DNA of 10,034 nucleotides, taken from assembly GCA_008086245.1 (NCBI GenBank), contig VSIX01000002.1, positions 1-10,034 of the forward strand, given 5' to 3'. The notes beneath the pieces are model-generated. The model made no database searches. It had not been told where the DNA came from and saw nothing but the letters and a program-made list of their open reading frames with translations. Made by a program: the position numbers and the translations under genes. Positions 1-6,921 of this stretch are shown here, one piece after another; position 1 is the first letter of the stretch, and each line of letters begins with the position of its first letter. Source of the stretch: Candidatus Mcinerneyibacterium aminivorans (GTDB lineage Bacteria > Macinerneyibacteriota > Macinerneyibacteria > Macinerneyibacteriales > Macinerneyibacteriaceae).

Positions 1-521
1 AAATTATCATGAGGACCATAAAGATTAGTTGGCATTGCTGAAATAAAATTGGTTCCGTACTGTTTATTATAGTGATGACATAGTTTAATACCCGTAATTT
101 TAGCAATTGCATATGCTTCATTGGTAGTTTCCAGCTTTCCCGTTAATAGATGTTCTTCCTTCATTGGCTGGGGGGCGTGTTTCGGATATATACAGGAGCT
201 TCCCAGAAATAGAAGCTTTTTTACCCCATTTTTATATGCGCTGTGAATTACATTTGATTCAATCATTAAATTATCATATAAAAATTCTGCAGAATATTCA
301 TCATTGGCTTTAATTCCACCAACTTTTGCTGCTGCAAGAAATACATATTCCGGTTTTTCTTCTTCAAAAAATTTTTCAACATCCTCCTGTTTTCTAAGAT
401 CAAGTTCATCAAAACTTTTTGTTATTATATTTTCATATCCTTCTTCCTTCAGCTTTCTCATTATTGCCGAGCCAACTAAGCCATCGTGTCCCGCTACATA
501 GATTTTGCTATCCTTTTCCAT
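1..521 (-). CDS. fcl: GDP-L-fucose synthase, N-terminal 173 residues (runs off the left edge)
   Basis: This enzyme is an NADPH-dependent epimerase/reductase of the extended SDR family. It converts GDP-4-keto-6-deoxy-D-mannose (the Gmd product) to GDP-L-fucose in the cytoplasm. Reading the minus strand from an ATG at 521 gives an uninterrupted frame to base 1. The nucleotide-binding motif GHDGLVG is at residues 11-17, AAAKVGG is at 63-69, and the SSCIYP serine motif is at 108-113. The catalytic YAIAK (Tyr137, Lys141) follows, and the visible part ends near [10 protein letters not shown]. This spacing matches the Ser/Tyr/Lys triad of E. coli Fcl/WcaG. The family is about 310-320 residues long, so roughly the last 140 lie outside the window. 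A strong ribosome site GGAGGAT at 531-537, 9 nt upstream, supports the start. It lies downstream of gmd, separated by the four-helix-bundle gene. Its base composition is less AT-rich than the central operon. Confidence 0.95.
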   Translation of the reverse strand, partial: MEKDSKIYVAGHDGLVGSAIMRKLKEEGYENIITKSFDELDLRKQEDVEKFFEEEKPEYVFLAAAKVGGIKANDEYSAEFLYDNLMIESNVIHSAYKNGVKKLLFLGSSCIYPKHAPQPMKEEHLLTGKLETTNEAYAIAKITGIKLCHHYNKQYGTNFISAMPTNLYGPHDN

Positions 522-568
522 TTTTAAATAATCCTCCTTCTATATAAAATTACTGAAAAATTTAAAAA

Positions 569-580
569 TAGTATCAGTAT
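569..580. repeat. left arm of a 12-bp inverted repeat flanking the four-helix-bundle gene
   Basis: TAGTATCAGTAT is present here on the plus strand, and its exact reverse complement is at 1089-1100. The two arms bracket the gene at 604-990 and lie in the spacers to fcl and gmd. Beyond the perfect core both arms also contain AGAATAAG and GTATTAG, but in a different order, so the wider similarity is imperfect. Its function is unknown. It could be an element end or a pair of arms that fold in the transcript. Confidence 0.6.
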
Positions 581-603
581 GAGAATAAGTATTAGACCTA
601 TCT

Positions 604-990
604 CTATTCCCAATAATTTTTTATTGATTTATTAAGTTTATTTAATTCAAAAATAATTTGCTTTATTTTGTTTGAAATACTTTCTACATCAGAATTTTCA
701 AAATATCCAATTTTTCTTCCATAGCGTAAATGATGAAGAGTTTCATAAGCTGAACTAATAGAATAAGTGTAATATTGAACTTTATCCATTTTATGACTTC
801 TACCAAATCCTTCTGCAATATTTGCACCAATTGAATTTGTTGATCTTCTAATTTGAGAAGTCAAACCATAGTCTTCTTTTTTAGGTAACTTTTTAGTGAT
901 ATCAAAAACTTTCTCTGAAACATTCATAGAAATTTTCCATGCTGACATTTCCTTAAAATCATCGAAATCCTTTAAATATTCTTTTTCCAT
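604..990 (-). CDS. four helix bundle protein (23S rRNA intervening-sequence / S23 protein family)
   Basis: The product is a small 128-residue protein of the four-helix-bundle family first described from intervening sequences in 23S rRNA genes and also found as stand-alone genes. Its molecular role is not established. Family hallmarks are visible: WKISMNVSEKVFDITKKLP at 18-36, QIRRSTNSIGANIAEGFGR at 46-64, and the helix around QYYTYSISSAYETLHHL at 72-88. The C-terminal helix at about 102-124 is rich in Ile, Lys and Asn. Length is typical. The ATG at 990 has a weak GGAAAG 1-6 nt upstream and AGGA further up. It interrupts the usual gmd-fcl adjacency, is markedly more AT-rich than either neighbour (14 G+C in the 60 nt at 661-720), and is bracketed by a 12-bp inverted repeat. 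These features suggest that the gene was inserted into the GDP-fucose gene pair. I see no direct link to sugar metabolism. Confidence 0.88.
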   Translation of the reverse strand: MEKEYLKDFDDFKEMSAWKISMNVSEKVFDITKKLPKKEDYGLTSQIRRSTNSIGANIAEGFGRSHKMDKVQYYTYSISSAYETLHHLRYGRKIGYFENSDVESISNKIKQIIFELNKLNKSIKNYWE

Positions 991-1088
991 CTTTCCAATT
1001 CCTATTCTTTATCATTTTCATCTTTATTTTGATTCTCTTCTATTTTCGTAATTTTTTTTAATTAATCTTTTATCTTATTCTAATACTA

Positions 1089-1100
1089 ATACTGATACTA
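1089..1100. repeat. right arm of a 12-bp inverted repeat flanking the four-helix-bundle gene
   Basis: ATACTGATACTA is the exact reverse complement of 569-580. It directly abuts the hairpin at 1101-1123 that overlaps the gmd stop codon. The two arms are about 508 nt apart and enclose the whole four-helix-bundle gene plus its spacers. Confidence 0.6.
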
Positions 1101-1123
1101 GTAAAAACGCTATGCGTTTTTAC
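1101..1123 (-). terminator. perfect 10-bp hairpin over the 3' end of gmd; possible terminator or attenuator
   Basis: GTAAAAACGC at 1101-1110 pairs perfectly with GCGTTTTTAC at 1114-1123 across a 3-nt loop. On the transcribed strand the structure covers the last codons and the stop codon of gmd. The U-rich run is inside the stem and no long U tract follows it, so it is not a textbook Rho-independent terminator. It could weaken transcription into the four-helix-bundle gene and fcl, or protect the mRNA 3' end. Confidence 0.4.
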
Positions 1124-2189
1124 CTCTATTCTCCATCTTAACTTTCTCCATGTCGCTTCTAACCATTTTTCTTACAAGTTTTTCAAATGAAGTCTTTCTC
1201 GGGTTCCAGCCCAGCTTTTCTTTTGCTTTTGTTGGATCTCCTTTTAGCTTTTCAACCTCTGCCGGTCTGAAATATTTAGGGTCCACTTCCACTAATATCT
1301 CTCCGGTTTCTTTATTTATTCCCTTTTCATCTACTGCTTTGTCTTTCCATTTCAATTCTATTCCCACTTCTTTAAAAGCTAAAGTACAGAACTCTCTTAC
1401 CGAATGCATCTCTCCTGTTGCTATTACATAATCATCGGGTTTTTCCTGCTGCAGAATTAACCACATGCATTCTACATAATCAGGGGCATATCCCCAGTCC
1501 CTTTCTGCATTTAAATTACCCAGGTACAGTTTCTTCTGTTTACCCTGTTTTATCCTTGCCGCCGCCAGAGTAATCTTTCTTGTCACAAAGGTTTCTCCCC
1601 TTCTTTCGGATTCGTGATTGAACAGTATCCCATTAGATGCATGCATATCATAAGCTTCCCTGTAATTTTTAGTTATCCAGTAACCATACATTTTAGCCAC
1701 TCCGTAGGGACTTCTCGGATAGAAAGGTGTTTCTTCAGTTTGTGGCATCTCCTGAATTTCTCCATATAATTCTGATGTTGATGCCTGATATATTTTTGTA
1801 TTATGTTCCATTCCCAGAAGTCTTACAGCCTCAAGCATCCTTAATGTCCCCAGTGCATCCACATCTGCAGTATATTCAGGAACTTCAAATGAAACCTTTA
1901 CATGTGATTGGGCTGCCAGATTATATATTTCATCGGGGTTTGTTTGTTTTATTAATCTTATCAAATTACTTGAATCAGTCATATCTCCATAATGCAGATG
2001 AAAATTCATATTTCGTTCTTTATGCATATCTTCAATCAATTCATCGATATATAAATGCTCTATTCTTTTTGTATTAAAAGATGATGCTCTTCTTATTACT
2101 CCATGCACTTCATAACCTTTATCAAGTAGAAATTCCGCTAAATATGAACCATCCTGACCTGTCACACCTGTTATTAATGCTTTTTTCAT
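1110..2189 (-). CDS. gmd: GDP-mannose 4,6-dehydratase
   Basis: The enzyme dehydrates GDP-D-mannose to GDP-4-keto-6-deoxy-D-mannose, the first committed step to GDP-L-fucose and also to other GDP-6-deoxyhexoses. It is a cytoplasmic extended SDR enzyme. The 359 residues match the family's usual length. [11 protein letters not shown] at 7-17 binds NADP(H), and RRASSFNT at 33-40 and HYGDMTD at 66-72 are family signatures. The active site is STSELYG at 137-143 (Thr138, Glu140) with YGVAK at 162-166 (Tyr162, Lys166). [16 protein letters not shown] and the [17 protein letters not shown] stretch are also typical. GGAGG lies 9 nt upstream of the ATG. The gene follows the GT4 gene by 32 nt. Its G+C (23 of 60 bases at 1501-1560) is higher than in the glycosyltransferase genes, suggesting a separate origin. 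The last codons lie in a hairpin at 1101-1123. Confidence 0.97.
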   Translation of the reverse strand: MKKALITGVTGQDGSYLAEFLLDKGYEVHGVIRRASSFNTKRIEHLYIDELIEDMHKERNMNFHLHYGDMTDSSNLIRLIKQTNPDEIYNLAAQSHVKVSFEVPEYTADVDALGTLRMLEAVRLLGMEHNTKIYQASTSELYGEIQEMPQTEETPFYPRSPYGVAKMYGYWITKNYREAYDMHASNGILFNHESERRGETFVTRKITLAAARIKQGKQKKLYLGNLNAERDWGYAPDYVECMWLILQQEKPDDYVIATGEMHSVREFCTLAFKEVGIELKWKDKAVDEKGINKETGEILVEVDPKYFRPAEVEKLKGDPTKAKEKLGWNPRKTSFEKLVRKMVRSDMEKVKMENRGKNA

Positions 2190-2221
2190 TCAATCATTCC
2201 TCCATTCTTGTGATAAATTAT

Positions 2222-3484
2222 TTATTTTAACAATTCTCTGTATAATTTTAAATATTGTTTACTTATAACATCAAATGAATAATTATTTAGTACTTTTCTT
2301 CTTGCATTATTACCTAAATTATTTAATCTCTTTTTATCATTCAAACACCAAATGATTCCTTTAGCTAAGTCATCTGCAGATTTATAATTAGCAAGATAAC
2401 CATTCTTTTTATGATCAATTATATCTTTAGGTCCAGAATGATTAAAAGCAATGCAAGGAGTACCACAAGACATTGCTTCAGAATAAGTTTGCCCAAATGC
2501 TTCTTCTAATGAAGGACCTACAAATATATCTGCCGCACTATAACATAAAGCTAAGGTATAATTATCATATAATCGACCTATAAATCTAGTTTTGAAGGGT
2601 AACTTTTCAATATCATCTGAACTCGAAGCTCCAAATACTAACAATTCTATTTTTTTATTTAATTTAGAACCATTATCACTAAATTTTATTAAACTTTTCT
2701 TTAGGCAATTAAACCCTTTTCGAGGATTACTAGTAGCATTTATTGCACCAAATAAAACTAATTTTTTATCTTGAGGCAAATTCAAAATATTTCGAGCAAT
2801 CTTTTTACCTATAGGCTTAAATACATTTGTATCAAGAGTATTAGGTATGACTTTCACTCGCAAATCTTTAAATACATAACTATTTTTAGCACATTCCCCT
2901 AGCCATTCACTACAAGTTATAATTGTTAAATCTAATTCTTTATATATTTTTCTTTTTTTCTTTAAAATTTTTCTAGTTAAATCTCTATTTCTATTTGAAT
3001 TTAAAAGTGGACACTTACCACACCTTTTTTCATACTTATTACATCCATTACTATAATGACAACCACCAGTGAATGGCCACATATCATGTAATGTCCAGAC
3101 AATTGGTTTATCTAATTTTTGCAATTTTCGTATATTATTCAATGATAAAAAACCACCATTTATCCAATGCAAATTTATTATATCAGCTTTCTCCAAACTT
3201 TCATGTTTGAAAATATCAACACCTAACTTCGCTGTAGAAAAAACAATAGATTTCTTTTTCTTATATAATTTTATAAATAAAGAATTAAAAGCTGATCGAA
3301 ACTTTGCCAATACTCTTTTTATTTTATTATCAGTAACAGTTTTAACATTAAAATGGTCTCCACTCTTTTTTTGAACCAACATTTGTGAATTAACCTGGGA
3401 TTTATTTAAAGCTTCATTAAATCGAAATGCTGCTCTAGCTGCACCACCATTAATATCAGAAGTGTTTACATGTACTATTTTCAT
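2222..3484 (-). CDS. glycosyltransferase family 4 (GT-B fold)
   Basis: This is a predicted retaining, nucleotide-sugar-dependent glycosyltransferase that adds one sugar to the lipid-linked repeat unit at the cytoplasmic membrane face. It has 420 residues from the start chosen here; an in-frame ATG at 3496 would add four. I prefer 3484 because MKIVHVNTSDINGGAARAA is the usual start of this subfamily, and because AAGGA lies 11 nt upstream while the earlier ATG is almost abutting it. Numbering from the longer start, GGAARAA is at 17-23, TLHDMWPFTGGCHY at 135-148, and the GT4 EX7E motif at Glu332-Glu340. PSLEEAFGQTYSEAMSCG and the following AFNHSGPKDII are typical donor-site features. Four cysteines (146, 152, 159, 162) make a possible metal-binding cluster seen in related proteins. 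Its start is 1 nt after the upstream stop, so translation is probably coupled. Donor and acceptor cannot be read from the sequence. Confidence 0.9.
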   Translation of the reverse strand: MKIVHVNTSDINGGAARAAFRFNEALNKSQVNSQMLVQKKSGDHFNVKTVTDNKIKRVLAKFRSAFNSLFIKLYKKKKSIVFSTAKLGVDIFKHESLEKADIINLHWINGGFLSLNNIRKLQKLDKPIVWTLHDMWPFTGGCHYSNGCNKYEKRCGKCPLLNSNRNRDLTRKILKKKRKIYKELDLTIITCSEWLGECAKNSYVFKDLRVKVIPNTLDTNVFKPIGKKIARNILNLPQDKKLVLFGAINATSNPRKGFNCLKKSLIKFSDNGSKLNKKIELLVFGASSSDDIEKLPFKTRFIGRLYDNYTLALCYSAADIFVGPSLEEAFGQTYSEAMSCGTPCIAFNHSGPKDIIDHKKNGYLANYKSADDLAKGIIWCLNDKKRLNNLGNNARRKVLNNYSFDVISKQYLKLYRELLK

Positions 3485-3485
3485 T

Positions 3486-4415
3486 TTATAACTCATCCTT
3501 TATATTGCTTAACAGATTATATAACCTCAATTTTTTTAATATAATTATAATATTTTTTTTAATTCTCTCTTTCAAACTAAAACTAAAAAAATCCTTATAA
3601 TTGCTAATAATTTTATCATTTATAAGGATTTTATCAGGAAAATTTAACCTTTGAACATTCTCCGTACATAAATTAGTATTATGCTTATCATTGCTTCCAC
3701 AATGAACTCCAGAACCATCATGCCCTATATTCTTAATCTTTGACTTAACTGGATTAACACATACACCATCATTTTTAATAATATTCAAAGACCAAAATAC
3801 TGCCCAAGAATCAATTTCTCCACTTATTTGTTTTTTTAACATAGGAATTAAATCTTCCCCAGCTCGGTTAACTTTTTTTCTCAATTCAGCAGAATTATTT
3901 ATTTCTTCTATAATTGATTGATCCCGATTAAAGCTGTTCCAGGCTCTTCGCCAAGTTCCCCAACCCCAAGAAGAAGAACGATAAGAAAAATAAATATCAT
4001 ATTGATAATCAGAAGGTATATCAATAGGTAAGGAATATCCTGTGATATTCATTACTTGATCATTATCTTCATATTTATCAAAACATTTATTCATAAAATT
4101 TACAAAATCAGATGATGGAACACAATCATCTTCTAAAACAATAATCCTTTCATGTTTGTCTAATACATAGTTAACTCCATCAACTATTGAGTCAGCTAAT
4201 CCCTTGTTTTTATCACTTTTTATTATTTCAGTTTTACACCATTTAATGGAATCAATTATATTTCTAACTTTATTCACAGATTCCTTATCTTCTTCTTTTT
4301 TTAGTCCATCTGCAAAAATATATAATTTATCTATATTATTCTTTTTTAATCCATTTAGTACTTGCTTAGTATGTTCAGGTCTATTATAAACAAATAATGT
4401 TATTCCAGTCTTCAT
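3486..4415 (-). CDS. GNT-I/GT2-like glycosyltransferase (GT-A fold)
   Basis: This is a predicted inverting GT-A glycosyltransferase of the kind found in capsule and O-antigen clusters, 309 residues long. The N-terminal GITLFVYNRPEHTKQVL at 4-20 is the nucleotide-binding strand and helix. KGLADSI at 71-77 and the acidic VLEDDCVPS at 93-101 (Glu95, Asp96, Asp97; metal and nucleotide-sugar binding) follow. SSWGWGTWRRAW at 148-159 is typical of the subfamily related to the eukaryotic GlcNAc-transferase I domain. The C-terminal 35 residues are basic and hydrophobic, compatible with peripheral membrane contact. GAGG is 7 nt upstream of the ATG. The gene follows the pyruvyl transferase gene by 17 nt and is 1 nt before the GT4 start. 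Substrate is unknown; GlcNAc transfer should not be assumed from the domain name. Confidence 0.87.
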   Translation of the reverse strand: MKTGITLFVYNRPEHTKQVLNGLKKNNIDKLYIFADGLKKEEDKESVNKVRNIIDSIKWCKTEIIKSDKNKGLADSIVDGVNYVLDKHERIIVLEDDCVPSSDFVNFMNKCFDKYEDNDQVMNITGYSLPIDIPSDYQYDIYFSYRSSSWGWGTWRRAWNSFNRDQSIIEEINNSAELRKKVNRAGEDLIPMLKKQISGEIDSWAVFWSLNIIKNDGVCVNPVKSKIKNIGHDGSGVHCGSNDKHNTNLCTENVQRLNFPDKILINDKIISNYKDFFSFSLKERIKKNIIIILKKLRLYNLLSNIKDEL

Positions 4416-4432
4416 TTTAGTCCCTCACTTAA

Positions 4433-5614
4433 TTAAAAATATTTATCAAATATATTATTTTCTTTTATTTTTTCTATCTTTTCACCTATTGATTTACTAT
4501 ATTGCTTATGCTTAGAATTTAACTCATCCAACTTCTGAACAATTTCATCTTGGGATAAACCGTCTCTACAATCAAAACAAAATTCGCCTTGATTAAATTT
4601 TTCCATTAGTCTTTTATATTTTATAGCCCACCCTATCACTAAACATGGTTTTTTATTTTTATATCCATGTACTAATCCATGATATCTAGACGTAACAAGA
4701 TAATCTAACTGTGAAATTAATTCTTCTAATTGAAATGGATAATAATCATCATTATATAAAACTACACTTTTGTTATTTTTAAATTCTTTTTTTATTTTTT
4801 TACAAAAATCAAAATCACCATTAGAATGCCTAATTATATATACTTCTTTATCTTTTTCTAATAATTCTTCTATAAGGTTGTAATAAGTTTCATAAATTTT
4901 TTTCTTTTTTGAAAACTTAAACAAATTATTATTCGGAATAATACCTACTACATTATCAACAAAATTATAATCTGCTTTTAATGTATATTCTTCCTTGAAA
5001 ATATTATTAATATCATATTTCTGAGTTTGTAATACTACATCATAACTTTGTAATACATTTTTTTGAGTAAACTTTTCTAAAGCTTTAACGCCATCAATTT
5101 CACGAGCAAATATTTTTTCTGGATACTTTAGATACCATTGCATTAAGGGATATAAGACTATTTTGTGCTTTGTAGAAAAATCAAATGGTCCTAATGATTG
5201 TGGTAAAATATATATTGGCACATTATATTTTTTTCCTAATTTTATCTGTGCTAAATAAGATAAAGGATGCCTAAAATAAGAAGATTGAGAATTTATTCCG
5301 TATCCACTAATATCGACCAATAAATCGGCATTCCCCATTATTTCGTTAATTACATCTTCATTATTAAATCTATCATCTGGTTCTATAATATATTTACCTA
5401 TCCAATTTGAAATTCTAAAAAGAGACCTCATTCCCATATCTACTATATTAAAAGAATATTTCTTTTTTTCTTCTTCACTTAAACTTGGAAAAAGGTCTAA
5501 TAAAAATATATCAGCAGTAGGATATTTTTTTTTCATTTGATCTACAACAGTATATAACATTGCTTCAGCACCCTTGTTAGCAAAATTGGCTCCAGTAATA
5601 ACTATATTATTCAT
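4433..5614 (-). CDS. polysaccharide pyruvyl transferase family protein
   Basis: Members of this family (CsaB/WcaK-like) transfer pyruvate from phosphoenolpyruvate to a sugar as a ketal, giving the polysaccharide a negative charge. Several family members have unproven or different activities. The 393 residues begin with ITGANFANKGAEAML at 6-20, the usual glycine-rich opening. LLVDISGYGI at 98-107 and ILPQSLGPF at 136-144 match the N-terminal half. The C-terminal half holds HSNGDFDF at 263-270 and the conserved TSRYHGLVHGY at 308-318 with Arg310 and His312, then KKPCLVIGW. The ATG lies inside the end of the upstream iron-sulfur protein gene, an 8-nt overlap, with GGAGG 11 nt upstream inside that gene, so the two are probably translationally coupled. 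A run of nine A residues in codons 27-30 (5525-5533) could be slippage-prone. Confidence 0.88.
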   Translation of the reverse strand: MNNIVITGANFANKGAEAMLYTVVDQMKKKYPTADIFLLDLFPSLSEEEKKKYSFNIVDMGMRSLFRISNWIGKYIIEPDDRFNNEDVINEIMGNADLLVDISGYGINSQSSYFRHPLSYLAQIKLGKKYNVPIYILPQSLGPFDFSTKHKIVLYPLMQWYLKYPEKIFAREIDGVKALEKFTQKNVLQSYDVVLQTQKYDINNIFKEEYTLKADYNFVDNVVGIIPNNNLFKFSKKKKIYETYYNLIEELLEKDKEVYIIRHSNGDFDFCKKIKKEFKNNKSVVLYNDDYYPFQLEELISQLDYLVTSRYHGLVHGYKNKKPCLVIGWAIKYKRLMEKFNQGEFCFDCRDGLSQDEIVQKLDELNSKHKQYSKSIGEKIEKIKENNIFDKYF

Positions 5615-6899
5615 GATTTTTAATGCCTCCTATTTTTTTTATTAGTCCTCTAACTTTTCCTATGATTTTTAATATCAATTCCCAAAAACATTTTTTTATC
5701 AAAAAATTATTATACCCTTTATAATTTTTTCCTTTTATTGAATATAAATTATTGACAATCAAGTTATATTTATCCTTTATCCTTTTTATTAAATTATCTT
5801 TCTCTTTATTTATATATAAATTAGAATTTTTATAAATATTGAAATACTTAAGACCTAATTCAAAATCATATTCTTTTGAACTTAAAAATTGAGATTCTTG
5901 TATATCTATCTTTTTAGCTGATTTCAAATTCATAATTTCAGAACATTCATTAATAACCTTTTTCCCTATATTAGTCCTTACAATAATATTTGTTTTACCT
6001 AAGTTTGATTCTTCTCCATTAATATAACAATCTCCAAAAGATAAATCAGCAGATATATTTAATTTATCAAAACAATATTTACATCTATTGAGCTTAAAAT
6101 AGTTTTTGATTTTAATCCTTTCATTACGATTAATTATTAGTTCTTCCCCATCATTAAAAACAACCCGTAAATCTCCAGGCCAACCTCGTTTCTTTTTAGA
6201 CCTATATTCAAACTTAGAAATTTCTTTTTTAATATTATATTTATCTTTTATATAATTTAGGAAATTAAAGTTCATAGTACTATCACAGAATAACCCTAAA
6301 AAAAGATAATTATCTGAAATCAAATTTTTATTTTCATTAATATATTTCTTAATAGAATAAAATTGGCAAGGCGTTCCTACTATAATATATTTAGATTCAG
6401 GATTGTTTGATATTTTCTTTATGACATTTTCAATAGAAACAGGACAATATTTAGACTTCAAAGCCTTCAATACTTCATTTTTAGTTTCAGCTAAGCTTAA
6501 TTTCACTTCCTCTCCTTTATAGGTTTCAAAGGGCAAAACAAAACTTCCGTCATAAGCTCCGGTTTCTAATAATTTTATAATTATTCCTGTTATTATACCA
6601 CCACTGGTAGCATCAAATCTAATATCTTCATTTAATAAATAAGCAGTATACAATTCTTTATATCTTCCAAATAATATATCTTCTTTTGAAAAATTACTAA
6701 TATTATTAATTTCAATTTTATAACTTGGACAATAACTTAAACATTTTCCACAATCTACACAATTATCATTTAAAACAGGTATGAACTTTCCCTTGTGAAA
6801 TTTCATATTTATTGCATTATGCGGACAAATAGTATAACACATACCACAAGAAACACATAAGTCTTTATCTTTTACTATATTTATATTTCCTTTTTTCAA
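5607..6899 (-). CDS. 4Fe-4S protein, coenzyme F420 hydrogenase/dehydrogenase beta-subunit family
   Basis: This is a 430-residue soluble iron-sulfur, probably flavin-linked protein. An N-terminal double ferredoxin domain holds two CxxCxxCxxxCP sets: Cys15/18/21/25 and Cys47/50/53/57. The FrhB/FdhB-like part follows, with FDATSGG near 94-100, VGTPCQFYS at 173-181, LFCDS at 202-206, and the C-terminal RCKYCFDKLNISADLSFGD at 271-289 (Cys272, Cys275). Relatives in polysaccharide clusters often sit beside pyruvyl transferases; their reaction is not established and F420 use is not implied. The start is TTG at 6899, chosen because GAGGGGTGA at 6906-6914 ends 6 nt upstream. The stop overlaps the pyruvyl transferase start. 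Lysine- and asparagine-rich C-terminal residues (about 360-430) look weakly conserved. I infer an electron-transfer or redox step in glycan modification. Confidence 0.88.
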   Translation of the reverse strand: MKKGNINIVKDKDLCVSCGMCYTICPHNAINMKFHKGKFIPVLNDNCVDCGKCLSYCPSYKIEINNISNFSKEDILFGRYKELYTAYLLNEDIRFDATSGGIITGIIIKLLETGAYDGSFVLPFETYKGEEVKLSLAETKNEVLKALKSKYCPVSIENVIKKISNNPESKYIIVGTPCQFYSIKKYINENKNLISDNYLFLGLFCDSTMNFNFLNYIKDKYNIKKEISKFEYRSKKKRGWPGDLRVVFNDGEELIINRNERIKIKNYFKLNRCKYCFDKLNISADLSFGDCYINGEESNLGKTNIIVRTNIGKKVINECSEIMNLKSAKKIDIQESQFLSSKEYDFELGLKYFNIYKNSNLYINKEKDNLIKRIKDKYNLIVNNLYSIKGKNYKGYNNFLIKKCFWELILKIIGKVRGLIKKIGGIKNHE

Positions 6900-6905
6900 T
6901 TTATT

Positions 6906-6914
6906 TCACCCCTC
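6906..6914 (-). promoter_or_regulatory. ribosome binding site for the iron-sulfur protein gene
   Basis: GAGGGGTGA on the minus strand ends 6 nt before TTG at 6899. It is the strongest Shine-Dalgarno match near that end of the frame and decides the TTG start. It lies in the 22-nt gap after the flippase gene. Confidence 0.65.
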
Positions 6915-6921
6915 ATAAATA

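Noticed and set aside
1727-2077. Plus-strand open frame opposite gmd (and similar ones opposite fcl and the glycosyltransferases)
   Set aside because: They are antisense to well-supported genes, show no family motifs and are explained by the codon pattern of the real genes.
3485-3496. Earlier in-frame ATG for the GT4 gene, giving an 11-nt overlap with the upstream gene
   Set aside because: The AGG before it is too close to act as a ribosome site, and the family N-terminus begins at the next ATG (3484), which has AAGGA at 11 nt.
5607-6899. Annotation as a true F420-reducing hydrogenase beta subunit
   Set aside because: No hydrogenase large or small subunit or F420 genes are nearby, and the context is polysaccharide synthesis. 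Only the family level is supported.
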